From assembly GCA_009823395.1 (NCBI GenBank), contig CM020505.1, positions 846,629 through 910,628 on the forward strand: a DNA stretch of 64,000 nt, written 5' to 3'. Source of the DNA: Thamnaconus septentrionalis. Lineage: Eukaryota; Chordata; Actinopteri; Tetraodontiformes; Monacanthidae. How positions within the stretch are numbered: the first letter of the stretch is position 1; each line of letters starts with the position of its first letter. The notes beneath the pieces were generated by a model. It ran no database searches and had not been told where the DNA came from. It was given only the letters and a program-made list of their open reading frames with translations. This document shows positions 36,535 to 48,790 of this stretch, one piece after another. The translations under genes were made by a program, and so were the position numbers.

Positions 36535-38787
36535 TTATTCAGGTTCTATAAGTAATCTCAATGACAGTATTGAGATTAAACAGACCCAGCAGGACCAAAC
36601 GACCAATTTAGATGCACTTTATTTCAGACGAGTCCATATATTGTTCTCTACTGTAATTTAACAGTATCAACAGGACTCTTTTTCCCCCCTGTTGTCTTTT
36701 TGCTGAGTGTGAGTTTTCGGATTCCTAAGCCCACTGTTGTGTATTTCATTCACAGTGATTAGCCTGTAGCCACTAGGCTCTGTCTGCACATCGACAGGTC
36801 GGCAAAAAACTTGCTGGAGCAGCAAATTTAAGGCAGCACAGATTGACAGTAACCCATCACGGGCCTCACAGTGAGCTGCCAAAGAGCGAGCCAGCTGCAA
36901 ACATGTTCCACATTTGTCACAGGAGCAGCCAGTGACTCCCGTATCAGGCAAGTGAATGGTTGACATTAACTGCAAGACTATTTTAGTAACTAGTAAAAAA
37001 AAAATAAAAAAAATGAAAAAATTGAAGATACCACATTTTATACTTCTAGGCTGTAACAATTATCTCCGTTATCATACATGAGGTACTAATAAGCCACACT
37101 GCAAACTGCATGCTTGGCTCACTCACTGAACCTCAGTCTTCCCTCATCTTTTCATATAACGCTAACTAAATATGTCCACCTTAAGCAATTATAGAAATCC
37201 AAAAACAAATAATTTAGGATATTTACACGTTTCCCAACAAGGTAAGACACACCAGACCTTACTGCTAAAACTGCCTTATCGATTGACAATAGTACCAACT
37301 CTGTCCACAAGAGGGTCCACAAGTCCACAACAACAACAACAACAACAACAATGAAACAATGATGATTGCGTATTTTTTAGTTGTACTTTAACTGGTTAAT
37401 AAATACGAAACAATAATGTTAAGGCAGTATATCAAATAAATACAAAGACTTTGAGACTTATTAGCCATCCATCCATTCATTTTCAGCAACCGCTTCTTCC
37501 TGAACTCAGTACTGGTAGTTGTAGTAGTAGTAGCAATAGCTGTTGTTGTTGTAGTTGTCGTAGTGGTTGTATTATTAGAGGTATTAATACATCTTTGAAA
37601 CCCTTTTAACCAGATTAAAAAAAAAAACCACAAAAAAAACATTGAGATCAAGATCGCCAAAAACTAGTCAATTTCTAAATTCCATCTGTAACTCACTTTG
37701 GCAAAGACTGAGAACCAACAATTTAACATACAGGTAAACAGTCCTATAAATGAAATAAAATGACAAATCATTGTCTCATTAAATGAAGATTACGTGAGTT
37801 ACTAATTAATCTCCCACAGAAAAAAAGAAGACCTATGAAGTAACATTTTAATGTCCATAATCACCAACGTGAAAACATGCCGCCTTAGCTAATCTCTTAT
37901 CAGCTTTCATGGCTTATCAGTGTATGACTTGCAGTTTATATGCTGCTGGAAAATCCTCTTCCTTATCCAGATAAGGAGAATTGAGGGAGCTGTTGTTTCT
38001 TTGACATTTTCAATAGTGAAGAGCTGTGTTTGTTTAACATTTGACATCTGAGAGGAATTGGGTAAAAGGTTGAGAAAAAGGTACTTACACTTACAGATGG
38101 TCATGAGGAAGAGGTTAGTATCAAACTACGTAATATAAAAGCAGACTTAAATAAAACAATACAGGAACTAAAAAAATAAAGATCCAATCACATATTGGAA
38201 ATAAAACCAGATACAATTTTCAAGGAAGTTGAAACATATTTTATAACTATATTGTTATTATTGTTATTGTTTAGGTTTGAAGGATGTATTGTACTAAACC
38301 TTTCCTGCAGTAAAGAAAAAAAAATGAATGTGCCAATTCACACACCTTTTTCTTTTTATTTATTTTTCCGAATAAGGCACACTGGTATTGTCAAGTATTG
38401 TTCTCAGGTCTATATTAATGCATTTATTGTCTTTTGAATATTAGCCAAACCAGTTGCCTGACATTTAGAAGGATTTCCTATAATGCAGCCATTTCCTATT
38501 GGAATGGCTGTGTTTACCATGCATTCCTTTTAATCAAACAAAATATTTTCAAAGCATAAGCAACAGATAACAGTACTGTCAGACAGAGGTTAATCTCTGA
38601 CAAGAAGAAAGACATGCTACTGGCATTTTATGAAACGGTGAGACAGCCTATCTGTAAAAGGAAACTTGGATACACCCTTTATTATGGCTGTCCTGTCCAA
38701 AGGCCAAGGCGGCACAGCTAAAGGCTGCAGAGACAGTAAAATCAGAGTACAGTCTTCGTCCATCTCAGTTGGTCTGAAGCAGCCGTC
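36535..38787. other. nhs-ace2 intergenic region
   Basis: It is AT-rich and contains (CAA)n at 37328-37352, imperfect GTT/GTA repeats at 37510-37580 beside a CCATCCATCC start fragment of the dispersed repeat (37464), and short homopolymers. No exon was recognised. The ace2 promoter must lie at its right end, but no TATA box could be singled out. Confidence 0.55.
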
Positions 38788-41700
38788 ATGTCTGCTCACA
38801 TCGTTTCAGCACTGCTGCTTCTCTGCTGCATTGCTCCTGTTTGGACAAGTGTGGAAGAGGACGCGAAAATCTTCCTGGATCAGTTCAATACAGAGGCCGT
38901 CCCCATCCTCTACGCAAGCACGCTGGCATCATGGGCCTACAACACCAACATCACAGACGAGAATGCGGACAAAATGGTGAGGATTCAAACTGCTATTTCA
39001 AATCAACGCTGAAAAAAAAGAAAAACAAATACCAAAAAAAAAACAAAAAAACACCAAAACTGATATTGTGCGTGTTGGAATCCGGTGTGTCTGTTTTTTA
39101 TGTTCATCAGTCTGCAGCGGGGAAACGTTGGAGCGATTTCTATGCCAACAAGTCAAAAGAGGCCGAGAAGTTCGACATCAGCAACGTCACAAATACAGAG
39201 ATCAAACTGCAGCTCATCTCCCTCCAAGACAAAGGCTCCAGCGTCCTTCCAGCAGATAAAGCTGAAAAGGTAGCCCACCGCTTTGGCTTTTGCAGTAATT
39301 ATGAGCTTCAACATGTTTCTCAGAATGAAAAAAATCTTCACATAAATTTCACCATATAGGGACCATGTCTCTAGAGTGTTAGTTCGATTGTGTTCATTAT
39401 GTCTTCAGTTATTCATAGGTTTGTGTCTTTCTTTTGTTCAGGCGAGGGTTCTGTTTTTGTTTTTGTCCAGGTAGGAAAAGCAGAAGCCTTGTCTGAACAA
39501 AAGAAAGACACAAACCTCAAATTTCTAGAGTGCTGTTTGCGTTCACTCAGATAAATGCTTTCTTTTGTGTCTTGAATCTTGTTTGCAGCTGAGCAACATC
39601 ATGAATCAGATGAGCACAATTTACAGCACGTCGAATGTGTGTATGACGGACACCAACTGCCTGACTTTGGAGCCAGGTACTCTCAACACCGCTGCCGTGG
39701 AGGAGTCAGATAAAGCTGTTTATAATTAACATATTCACAAACCAACGGAAAAGTTTTATTTTTTCAAATGAGGTTAGATAACCTATAGATGTAACAATAA
39801 TTCAAACATTTCTAATCCGAGCTTCAGTGCCTAATTTAGCCCTAAGCAGGAAAAAACATCAACACTTCTATTCATTTTTTCAAGTACCAACTTTTGATTT
39901 TATTTGAATGAGAATAGGCTTCCTCCATGTTGATGACCAGACCTATTGCATTTTGGTGCTGTTTTTATTCATTTGTAAAAACCACTAAATATTATTTTTA
40001 AGTTTTATATGAAAATGTATATAAATTAGAAATACTCAAAATACTGCTCCTTGAGACAAAACCATGGTTCCATGATCTCAGTGAATAATAGTGATAAATT
40101 ATAGTAACAACTCATTCCATACTGATAGAAATTTTTTAAGCGCTGTCCATGTTGTTTTCTCAAGTAAACCAAAACGTATCTTAAAATTAAAAAAGAAATA
40201 GATCAGACATCTAATAAGCCACAATTCACATTGTTTAATATGTAGCTTAATGTTGAAACATTCAATTTTACCACCCAGAACCATGTTGTCGTGCTGTTTT
40301 ATTTAGAATCTGTACTATCTTTAAAATGACATTATTTCTTTTTTTTTTTTTCCAAAAGCAAATCGTTTTTATTCTTTAAAGGAAGAAAATCAACTGACAA
40401 GATGAACAGAATGTGTGTTTTAATGTAAAACCTACCATAAGACATCCAAACACACTTTGTGACTGCATGTTTTCCGCATTGCCCTGTTGACAGGCTTGGA
40501 TAGCATCATGGCCGACAGCAAAGACTATGACGAGCGGCTGCGTGCCTGGGAGGGCTGGAGAGTCGCGGCGGGGAAGAAGATGAGGCCTCTGTATGAAGAA
40601 TACGTAGCTCTGAAGAATGAAGCTTCCAAACTGAACGGTGGGACACCAAAGTTAAAAAAAAAAAAAAAAAAAAACTGTGTTTGCAACCTGTGTAGACACA
40701 CTTTAGAGCACGAGAGAGCAAATGCTGCAGTGATGAAGAACCTTTGCTTTGGTTTATGGTCTTAGCAGTTCAAGTTGATGTTGTCGCAGCTTAAGTAAAT
40801 TATGCCACTAATACGCTGCTACAGTATTATTAAAGTCATTTTGAGTGATAGTAATTTTTATATATACAATAATATTAACCTAACTTTTTCTTCATTATTA
40901 TTTTGTTTGGGTAAAGACAAAAATGTGTTTAGTTATAAATTCTTTCCACACTGCTCAGGTTTCAAAGACTATGGAGATTACTGGAGATACAACTACGAGA
41001 CCTTTGAGGAAGACCCCAAGTACAAGTACACCAGAGATGAGCTAATGAACGACGTCCGCTCTCTTTACCACGAGGTACAGCACAGCCTTCCATTTGTGTC
41101 CCATGTTTTCCACAATGACTTGAGCGCAAGAGTGTGAAGAACTTTTGAAATGGATGAGATGGATGATGGTAATAATAACCGCTTGGTTTCTCACAGATAA
41201 TGCCTTTGTACAAGGAGCTGCATGCCTATGTTAGAGCCAAGCTGATTGAAGTATATGGAGACACACACATTGATCCAGAAGGACATCTGCCAGCCCACCT
41301 CCTTGGTAGGTTGATCCAGAACTGCTCTAAAGGGCAGGACAACACCATTATGTTGTGGAATATAATTAGTTTATAGATTTTGATTCTTAATTTCAATTTC
41401 AATTTATTTAGGGGAGCCGCTTGAGATGCAACATCTCGCTTTCAAGGAGGTCCCACATACAAATAACACAGACATACTTTACAAAGATACACAAAACACA
41501 CTGCTCTCCAACTCATAGATGTTATATATAGGATGTAGATATTATCATAGATAGTATTTTGTTCAACAACAAAAACATAACAGTAATGCAGCATGACAAG
41601 CAGCATGACAAAGCTTGTGTTTAGCTCTCTGATGTCAGTCAGTTTATACTTTATAACTCCAACTCCTGATCATGCAGAAGGTTTTGATGTCTATGTGCCA

Positions 41701-44700
41701 AGCCAAAATGAAAAAATCAAAAATAAAAAATAGAAACAATGAGTATGTTGACGCTTGAGAACGTCTTCACTTTCTAGCTGCTCTCAGAACACTCGGCCAC
41801 CTCTCCACACTGAGTCAATAGACAACAAACAGCAGTAAACACAGACCGCTCACCGCTAATGATGTCCTCACCTGCTAAAATGTTGCCAGTATTATGTGCT
41901 TACTTCCTCACTTATTATTAGAACCGCTACAAGCGTTAATCTTCAGTGGCTCAGTGGAGACTCCATGCACGGGAGCACTGCGGAAGCCAGCTTGTTGAAG
42001 CATACTGCACATCAAGTGCAAAACAGCACATGCAGGGCTGATGATGATGCCTCCACATGTTGCCTTCTTAATCTGTTTTGTAAAGGCATGTCCCCGTTTA
42101 GAGGCTCCATCCTTCATCTACCCGCATTAAATTCCCTTCGTTCAAGACTCCCAAATGTATGGAGCCAATCCCCTATAAGTTCTGAGCTGGCAGTTCAGGC
42201 GGTGACACTTAATGACATGGCTGGAGATCTTTTCACAGGCGAAACCGCCTCCCTTTTTTCTTGAAAACTCCAGCCTTGGAAGACGTAGCATGGATTCAGG
42301 ATTCAGCTGGTTAAAGCAGCTGCATTGAAACTTAGCAGCAATTCCACAGAGCTGTTTTATATAGTTGATGGTTCGCATTATATGACTTTTTTTTTTACAA
42401 CTTTATTTGTTTAGGGGACATGTGGGGAAGATTCTGGACCAACCTTTATGCTGTGACTGTCCCATATAAAAACGTGACAGACATCGACGTCAGCGAAACT
42501 ATGGTGAAACAGGTACAGTATAATCTGGCATTATTCAATCCTGTTCAGAAACTGAAAAAAAGCTACAAAATATGGACTTATGTTTCCAGGGTTGGAATGA
42601 GACCAGGTTCTTCAAAGAAGCAGAGAAATTCTTCATGTCTGTGGGTCTCTACAAAATGTTTCCAAACTTCTGGAACAACTCCATGCTGGTGAAACCCCCT
42701 GGCGACATCCAGGTGGTCTGTCACCCAACAGCCTGGGACATGGGAAACGGGGAGGACTTCAGGTGAGATTCATCCACAGACTCAGAAACAAAGGCAAATG
42801 TACGATAAAGTCTTAACGTATCTCCAGTTCTTTATCTATCTCTGTATCGGGCATATGCGGGAGTTTATGCTGCGTCGGGTAAAATACCCTATCTCTTGTT
42901 AAGTACACTGGAGCCATAAATATGAGCGTTTCAGAGTCATGGTATCGATTATTCAGTGATTCTACTTCCAAGATAACAGGAGTAAAACATTAACCTATAG
43001 AGTCAAGTCTATCTTCAGTTCACGTCTGATTGTTAAACACTAATATGTCAAGGGCTATGTGTCCAAATACCGCATATGTAGAAAGTGGTCTAATTCATGT
43101 TACTGAACATGAAGTGCTTAAAACACGAGAGTTGTCAGAAACATTTACTGCATGAACTTTATTGTTCAGACACTGTACTTTATTTTTTTGACACTGTGCA
43201 CCTGACGTGGCAACAAGCCTCTGACTCATTGTTGCTGCTGACAACAACACAACCTCTTCCAGAATCAAAATGTGCACCAAGGTGGACATGGACAACTTCC
43301 TCACTGTGCACCACGAGATGGGTCACAACCAGTACCAGATGGCGTACCGCAACCTGTCCTACCTCCTGAGGGACGGAAGCAACGAGGGTTTCCACGAGGC
43401 TGTGGGAGAAATCATGTCCCTCTCTGCTGCAACTCCTGAGCACCTGCAGAGCCTGGGACTCCTGGCTGACGACTTCACGTCAAATACTGGTACACTCATC
43501 ATTTTGATTGCTACTTACTTCAAAAACAAACAAACAAACAAAAAAAATCTCTGTAACAATTTCCACACAGAAATTCCTGGTCAATTTAGCTGAGGACATT
43601 CTAAAGTAAAGTCTACTTATGAATGTGTCAAGTTTAAACCAAGAAAAACTTGTAAAGTTACTGAGCAGTAAAATATTGACATGTTGACTGTACGTCAACT
43701 CTGCTGACGTACATAACTAAAAATAAACATGAAGTAAAACACACAACTCTTCCTGAGTGACTGTCAGTCTTGAGTTGGTTGTAAACATGTGCCAGGGTTT
43801 ATAACAACATGAATAGTCAGAAATAACCTCAACACATTCACATTCTTTGCCACATGAGTAGACCTTATCAAGACTACATCACCACTTTGCCTCTGGAAAA
43901 CACGACCTTTAGCCAGCCAGTTAATTGTTATGCAACCTGTCATTTACTGACAACCTCTGCCATAGGTGGAGCTCAAAGTGTGACTAACAATAGATTGGCT
44001 CTCTGAAAAGTCCCCAAAAGGAAGGATAAAATCATTGTCCCTTGGCAATTTTGAATTTAGAAATTTTACAACAGGCTTTTTCTTTTCCAACTCAAAAAAA
44101 ACCAAAACTTGTATTGTAACATGCGTTATTTCTCCCTCTTTTCCAGAGACGGAGATAAATTTTTTGTTGAAACAAGCACTGACCATTGTGGCCACGCTGC
44201 CTTTCACCTACATGCTGGAGGAATGGAGGTGGCAAGTGTTTAATGGGAATATCACAACGGATGAATGGATGGAGCAGTGGTGGAATATGAAGTAAGCAGA
44301 TTCCAGACAGTTTGTTGCAGCACATGAAAAGTTCATTGTGGCTGTGACATCACAATGTGTTGTGATGCTAGCTGGCAGTATTACAGCTTCTCATCTTTCT
44401 CTTTGACAGGAGGGATTTGATTGGTGTGATGGAGCCAGTTGCCAGGGATGAGACCTACTGTGACCCTCCTGCTCTCTTCCATGTATCTGGAGACTATTCT
44501 TTCATCAGGTGCCACTCTCACACTAAAGCTAACCCATGACGCAAGATATCAAGCTTTCAGTATGGGGTGTCCGTAGACAAATAAACAAGATAGTGTAGAT
44601 GAAAAAGTAAATGTTGGACTTCCTGCTATTAATGAGCTGATGGTTTCCCTGTCATGGAGTTTAAAACGTCATTAGGGAGTCTTCCTACAACTCACTTAGG

Positions 44701-47479
44701 TCAAAGTTTGCAGGTGTGGTGTCCACATGTTACTGCGTCTGACAGTGTCTATCTTGTGTCACATTTTCATTTCAGATACTTTACAAGAACCATTTACCAG
44801 TTTCAGTTCCAGCAAGCACTCTGCGATGCAGCCAATCGCACAGGTCCCCTCTACAAATGTGACATCACTAATTCCACAGAGGCTGGAACAAAGCTGAGGT
44901 GAGGATTTTTTTCCATGCATGTTGAAACTGTTGGAGAGATTAATCCCTTTTGCAGTAGCATCATGATCTTTGATTTGATTTTTCAAGTCTTTAATGTCTC
45001 CTAAGGGCAAGTGGCCAAAACACTGGCCCAGAATAAAGAGCAATAAACCAGGCACTATGGTGTACATGAGCAAAATGAATAAAATGAACAACTAAATCAT
45101 CACAGTTTCCCACTCTTACTCAGCTACTGTCATACAGAATTACAAAAGTGATGAATCATATTCATGCCCTTTACTCTTAGGGATATGTTGGAGTTGGGAC
45201 GGTCTAAGTCCTGGACCCGGGCTCTGGAAACGATATCAGGCGATGTTAGGATGGACGCCAAGGCCCTACTGAGTTACTTTGACAAACTTCACACCTGGCT
45301 GAAGGAAGACAATGACAAACACAACAGGCTGAGAGGCTGGAGAACTCGCACACCTGTGTCTAACTGTGGGTATATCATGAATGATGCACTCATCTCATTA
45401 TGCCATTTTTTACTTGTTATGGTCATAAATAGTAGGTAGTTTTACAAACTGTGCTCTGCAGTGCACACCTCACACTAAGAGAACAGAACCTGGGGCGTGG
45501 TGAAGATGTTTGAAAATGCAAACCACATTTAATTTGACCTGTGACTGCATTTGATCAAAAAATGAGGAAAATGGGTTTCAGATGAAGGTTGAGGCCAATT
45601 ATTTAATTTAATTTTTTATTTGTTTGTTTCTTCAAAACCACAATTATATTTGTGTACACACACCCACACACACACAAATATGTATTTTTTTTTTAAAAAG
45701 CAAACAAATTTACATGTTAATGATTGATAAAAACTCTTGACCTGACTGATGAAATTAGAACCAAAAACTTTTTCATATATATGTTGTGTTTCCATAAACT
45801 CTGTTGAGGAACATTTTGTAGAATACAGCTTTAGAAATGTTTCTTGAATCACAGCAAATGCACAGTATATTTTATGGAAGCTGGTTTGCCAAATAACTTG
45901 GACATAGCAAACATTAAGTTCACATACTTAGTCCAGTCTTTATGTTAGATTGTATTATGCTGTGCCTAATTTCAAGAGTCATTTTTACAGTGACGCCCCA
46001 GATTACACCCAACAGTCTTTACTTTCTGTCTGGACACTCACTCTTGATTCTGTCATACAATGACAGTTTGAGAGTCAGTAGTTTGCTCTCTAGATTCTAG
46101 AGTCTAGAATGTAATGTGCTCACTATAGGGCAAATATTGGACATACTGGACCTGGTTATTATCTTCAATTATTATTTCAATCTTGTTTTTTCTTTATGAA
46201 AATATAGACTTGATTTTTGTACTTCTGAAAGTTCTGTGGCCTGAAATTGTTTCTACTTAAAAAAAAAAACAGTTCATCTTATCAACTCTGATTTACCATC
46301 CCATAGATTCACAAGTTTATTCCTTCTTTTATCTTTTTATTTTTCAGTCGATGACAGTGCTGTGAAAGTGAGGATAAGTTTAAAGACTGCACTGGGTGAC
46401 AATGCAGTGAGTGTTGAATTTCTTTGTAAACATTTTTTGCATTTGGCTACAAATGTTATACATTATGTAAAAGAAACAGCTTCTAACCACAGGTTAATTT
46501 TTCAGTATCCATGGAACGACGATGAGATGTACCTGTTCAGGGCCACGGTAGCATATTCCTTGAGGCAGTACTACAGTCAGCAGAACAAGACCTTGAACTT
46601 CACGTAAGTTGCTGGCTTCATCTCAGTCATTCGGCCTTCCTTTGCCTGACCTTTGGTACGTATGTTGACCTGTGAGTGTTTTCTGACTCACACGTGCAGC
46701 GCAGAGCATGTCCAAACAGACGATCTGACACAGCGGATTTCCTTCTACATTGCGGCCACCAACCCACAAACTCGCTCAGAATACATTCCAAAGAGTGACT
46801 TGGAGGCTGCTATACAGTGAGTCAATATTCACATACAGTGGTACAGATTGTGATGGTCTATTTGCTTATGAAATGCTTGTGGTTGTGTGTTTCTCAAAAT
46901 GCTACTATTTTCAGAGTAATCTATTAGCTGCAATATTTAGTTCAAGACTACAGCAAATAGCACCAATGAGGTTCCATGTTAGGCTATAAACTGTGTTTTA
47001 TGTACAATTTTCGCTATCATTCAGTAGTTGACAGCACTCAAGCTGTGACACCATCACCAGCACGGCAGAAAATCTCACACGTGCCTGATGTGATGTTCTC
47101 AGGTTGAATCGAGGCCGATTAAATCAAGTGTTCCGACTGAGTGACCAGACCCTGGAGTTCATAGGCCTCGTTCCTACACTGTCACCCCCATTTGAGCAAC
47201 CAGTCCCGGTGTGGCTGGTGGTATTTGGAGTCGTCATGGGACTGGTCGTGCTAGCAGGCATCTTCCTCATCGTCTCCGGGATCAGAGAGCGTAAAAAGTG
47301 AGTTTGCTCTAAAGACAGAAGACTACTTCAGTGTTGTCGGGCACATTAAGCTGTGAGACATCCCGTGACGCTTGTGTGTTTCCAGGCAACCTAAAACGGT
47401 GGAGAATCCCTACGAAGACAGCATAGGAGAATCAAACAAAGCTTATGAGGACAGTGACAACGAACAGACTGGCTTTTAA
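38788..47479 (+). CDS. ace2: ace2, angiotensin-converting enzyme 2 (complete, 18 coding exons)
   Basis: ACE2 is a membrane zinc carboxypeptidase that trims angiotensin peptides; its collectrin-like part partners neutral amino acid transporters (family knowledge). Exons: 38788-38976, 39111-39269, 39589-39676, 40494-40637, 40959-41074, 41197-41305, 42415-42512, 42590-42762, 43263-43489, 44147-44291, 44410-44508, 44776-44898, 45181-45365, 46348-46406, 46506-46603, 46700-46816, 47103-47297, 47386-47479. They sum to 805 codons plus stop, the human length. Visible: signal peptide ([14 protein letters not shown]); zinc motif HHEMGH in exon 9, with the third ligand region [45 protein letters not shown]; a transmembrane helix ([19 protein letters not shown]); and a tail with NPY and a final QTGF. 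No break or missing catalytic residue was seen. Confidence 0.97.
39417..39517. repeat. 25-bp perfect inverted repeat in ace2 intron 2
   Basis: The left arm (39417-39441) starts AGGTTTGTGTCTTTC and the right arm (39493-39517) ends GAAAGACACAAACCT; all 25 positions pair. The loop is 51 bases. Outside the arms, TCTCTAGAGTG and TTTCTAGAGTG form a short direct repeat, as might flank an inserted foldback element. Confidence 0.8.
39677..40493. other. ace2 intron 3: nothing but AT-rich sequence
   Basis: No exon-like stretch and no recognisable transposon were seen. A T run occurs near 40340. Confidence 0.5.
41306..42414. other. ace2 intron 6, possible old repeat
   Basis: The block from about 41390 (ATTTCAATTTCAATTTATTT, GGGAGCCGCTTGAGATGCAA) to about 42280 differs in composition from the flanking intron. 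It carries a stop-free stretch at 41896-42264 with no recognised domain. It may be an old inserted element, but no terminal repeats or transposase were found. Confidence 0.35.
45366..46347. other. ace2 intron 13: no feature of note
   Basis: AT-rich. It contains a short CA tract near 45658 and a TAGATTCTAGAGTCTAGA near-palindrome at about 46091-46108. Confidence 0.5.
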
Positions 47480-48790
47480 ACTCACACTTGGCACCAATGA
47501 AGGGATGAACAGTGTCCTTGGTAGTCACGGAGAGAAGACAAGTGAAGATTTTTTTCCATCCTTAGCAGTGCTGCAGGCCTCACCTCAAAATCTAACAACG
47601 GTTGTAAATGTGTATTTGTGAAAGTCTTTTTACCTTTGTAGTTAATTGCTTCATGGCTAAAACTTCACTGACTAAAGCCTTGTGTAAAATTGTCAATTTT
47701 GCCTCGAGTTGTACAAATAAGTATAAGCAATATTTTTCAACAGTATAGCTTCTTTACAATGGACACAGAGGTATGAAAGAAATATGCTTGTTAAAATGTC
47801 CACTGGCACAAAATCAAATAATTTTATTAGAAATTCACATATTCCTGAAGTTTCATAAGTACAGTCAGATGCACAACATTCAGTGAAAATATCAGCTTTG
47901 AAAACATAATATTGAACAGCATAGTACAAAATACACTACAATTCTGAGTCAAATCAAAACATCTGTGTGCCACTCAAGTGTTATTTAATTTTTTTCCCAA
48001 TTTGCATTGAGTGTAGGTTTTGTCTGTTAAGGGTTTTTTCCTATTGTTTAAACCTTTGTGTCATTTGTATTAATCATATGTTGTCCTACTGAGAGTTGTA
48101 ATATGAATTCTCACAATTTTTTAAAGCTGCTCTAAAAAAAAGAAAAGAAAAAGCTGCTCTAAATCATGGTATTTCATTGGTAGTGTTTTAAAGTTCAGAT
48201 GTTATGTTGATCAGTGTATTTTGCAAAACTATTTGTCCTACCTATATCTGATTATATAACAAAAGGTTACACTTAACCTGAAATGAATCTAAATATAAAG
48301 TCTTCATCTTTCAATTACTTATTTTTTTAAGAAACCATACATTAGGAATCTTGCTTCAGTCAGTATGTCATATTTATGTATTTATTTTAGGGCTGACATT
48401 TGTAAAAAAATAAATAAAAATAAAATAAAATCCTAATAAAAGATTTCACTTTCTCCCCATACCTCCTGGTGATTAACATTTGAAAGGGCATATAAAGGAA
48501 TACATTATTATTACACTTCCTTCACTGAAGTTTAACATATTTAATTAAGGTGTGTATTGAATAGAAATATGCATTGTACTTCTAATAATAAAATAAGTAC
48601 ATATCGTCGCCTACAATGAAATCTGACCACAACCAAATCACAAAATAACGTGTCATATGATGCATATCTACTCCCTTCTGCAATAGCAGAATTTGAAATT
48701 GGACATGGTTCCTCAAGTAGCAGAGCTTCTCTAAAAAAAGTAAAAAATTAAAATAAAAAATGAAACGAAATGACTTGAATGACAGCAAAC
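47480..48790. other. convergent 3' UTR region between ace2 and the PDZ/trefoil gene
   Basis: The 3' ends of two genes transcribed toward each other meet here. A cluster of AATAAA-like signals on the plus strand (about 48400-48440) is a plausible ace2 polyadenylation area. A small direct repeat, AAAGCTGCTCTAAA, occurs twice near 48125-48165. The overlap of the two UTRs cannot be judged. Confidence 0.5.

Noticed and set aside
38841..39359. 172-codon plus-strand ORF over ace2 exons 1 and 2
   Set aside because: It is a wrong-frame reading through ace2 exons and intron; the ace2 frame gives the signal peptide and conserved helix.
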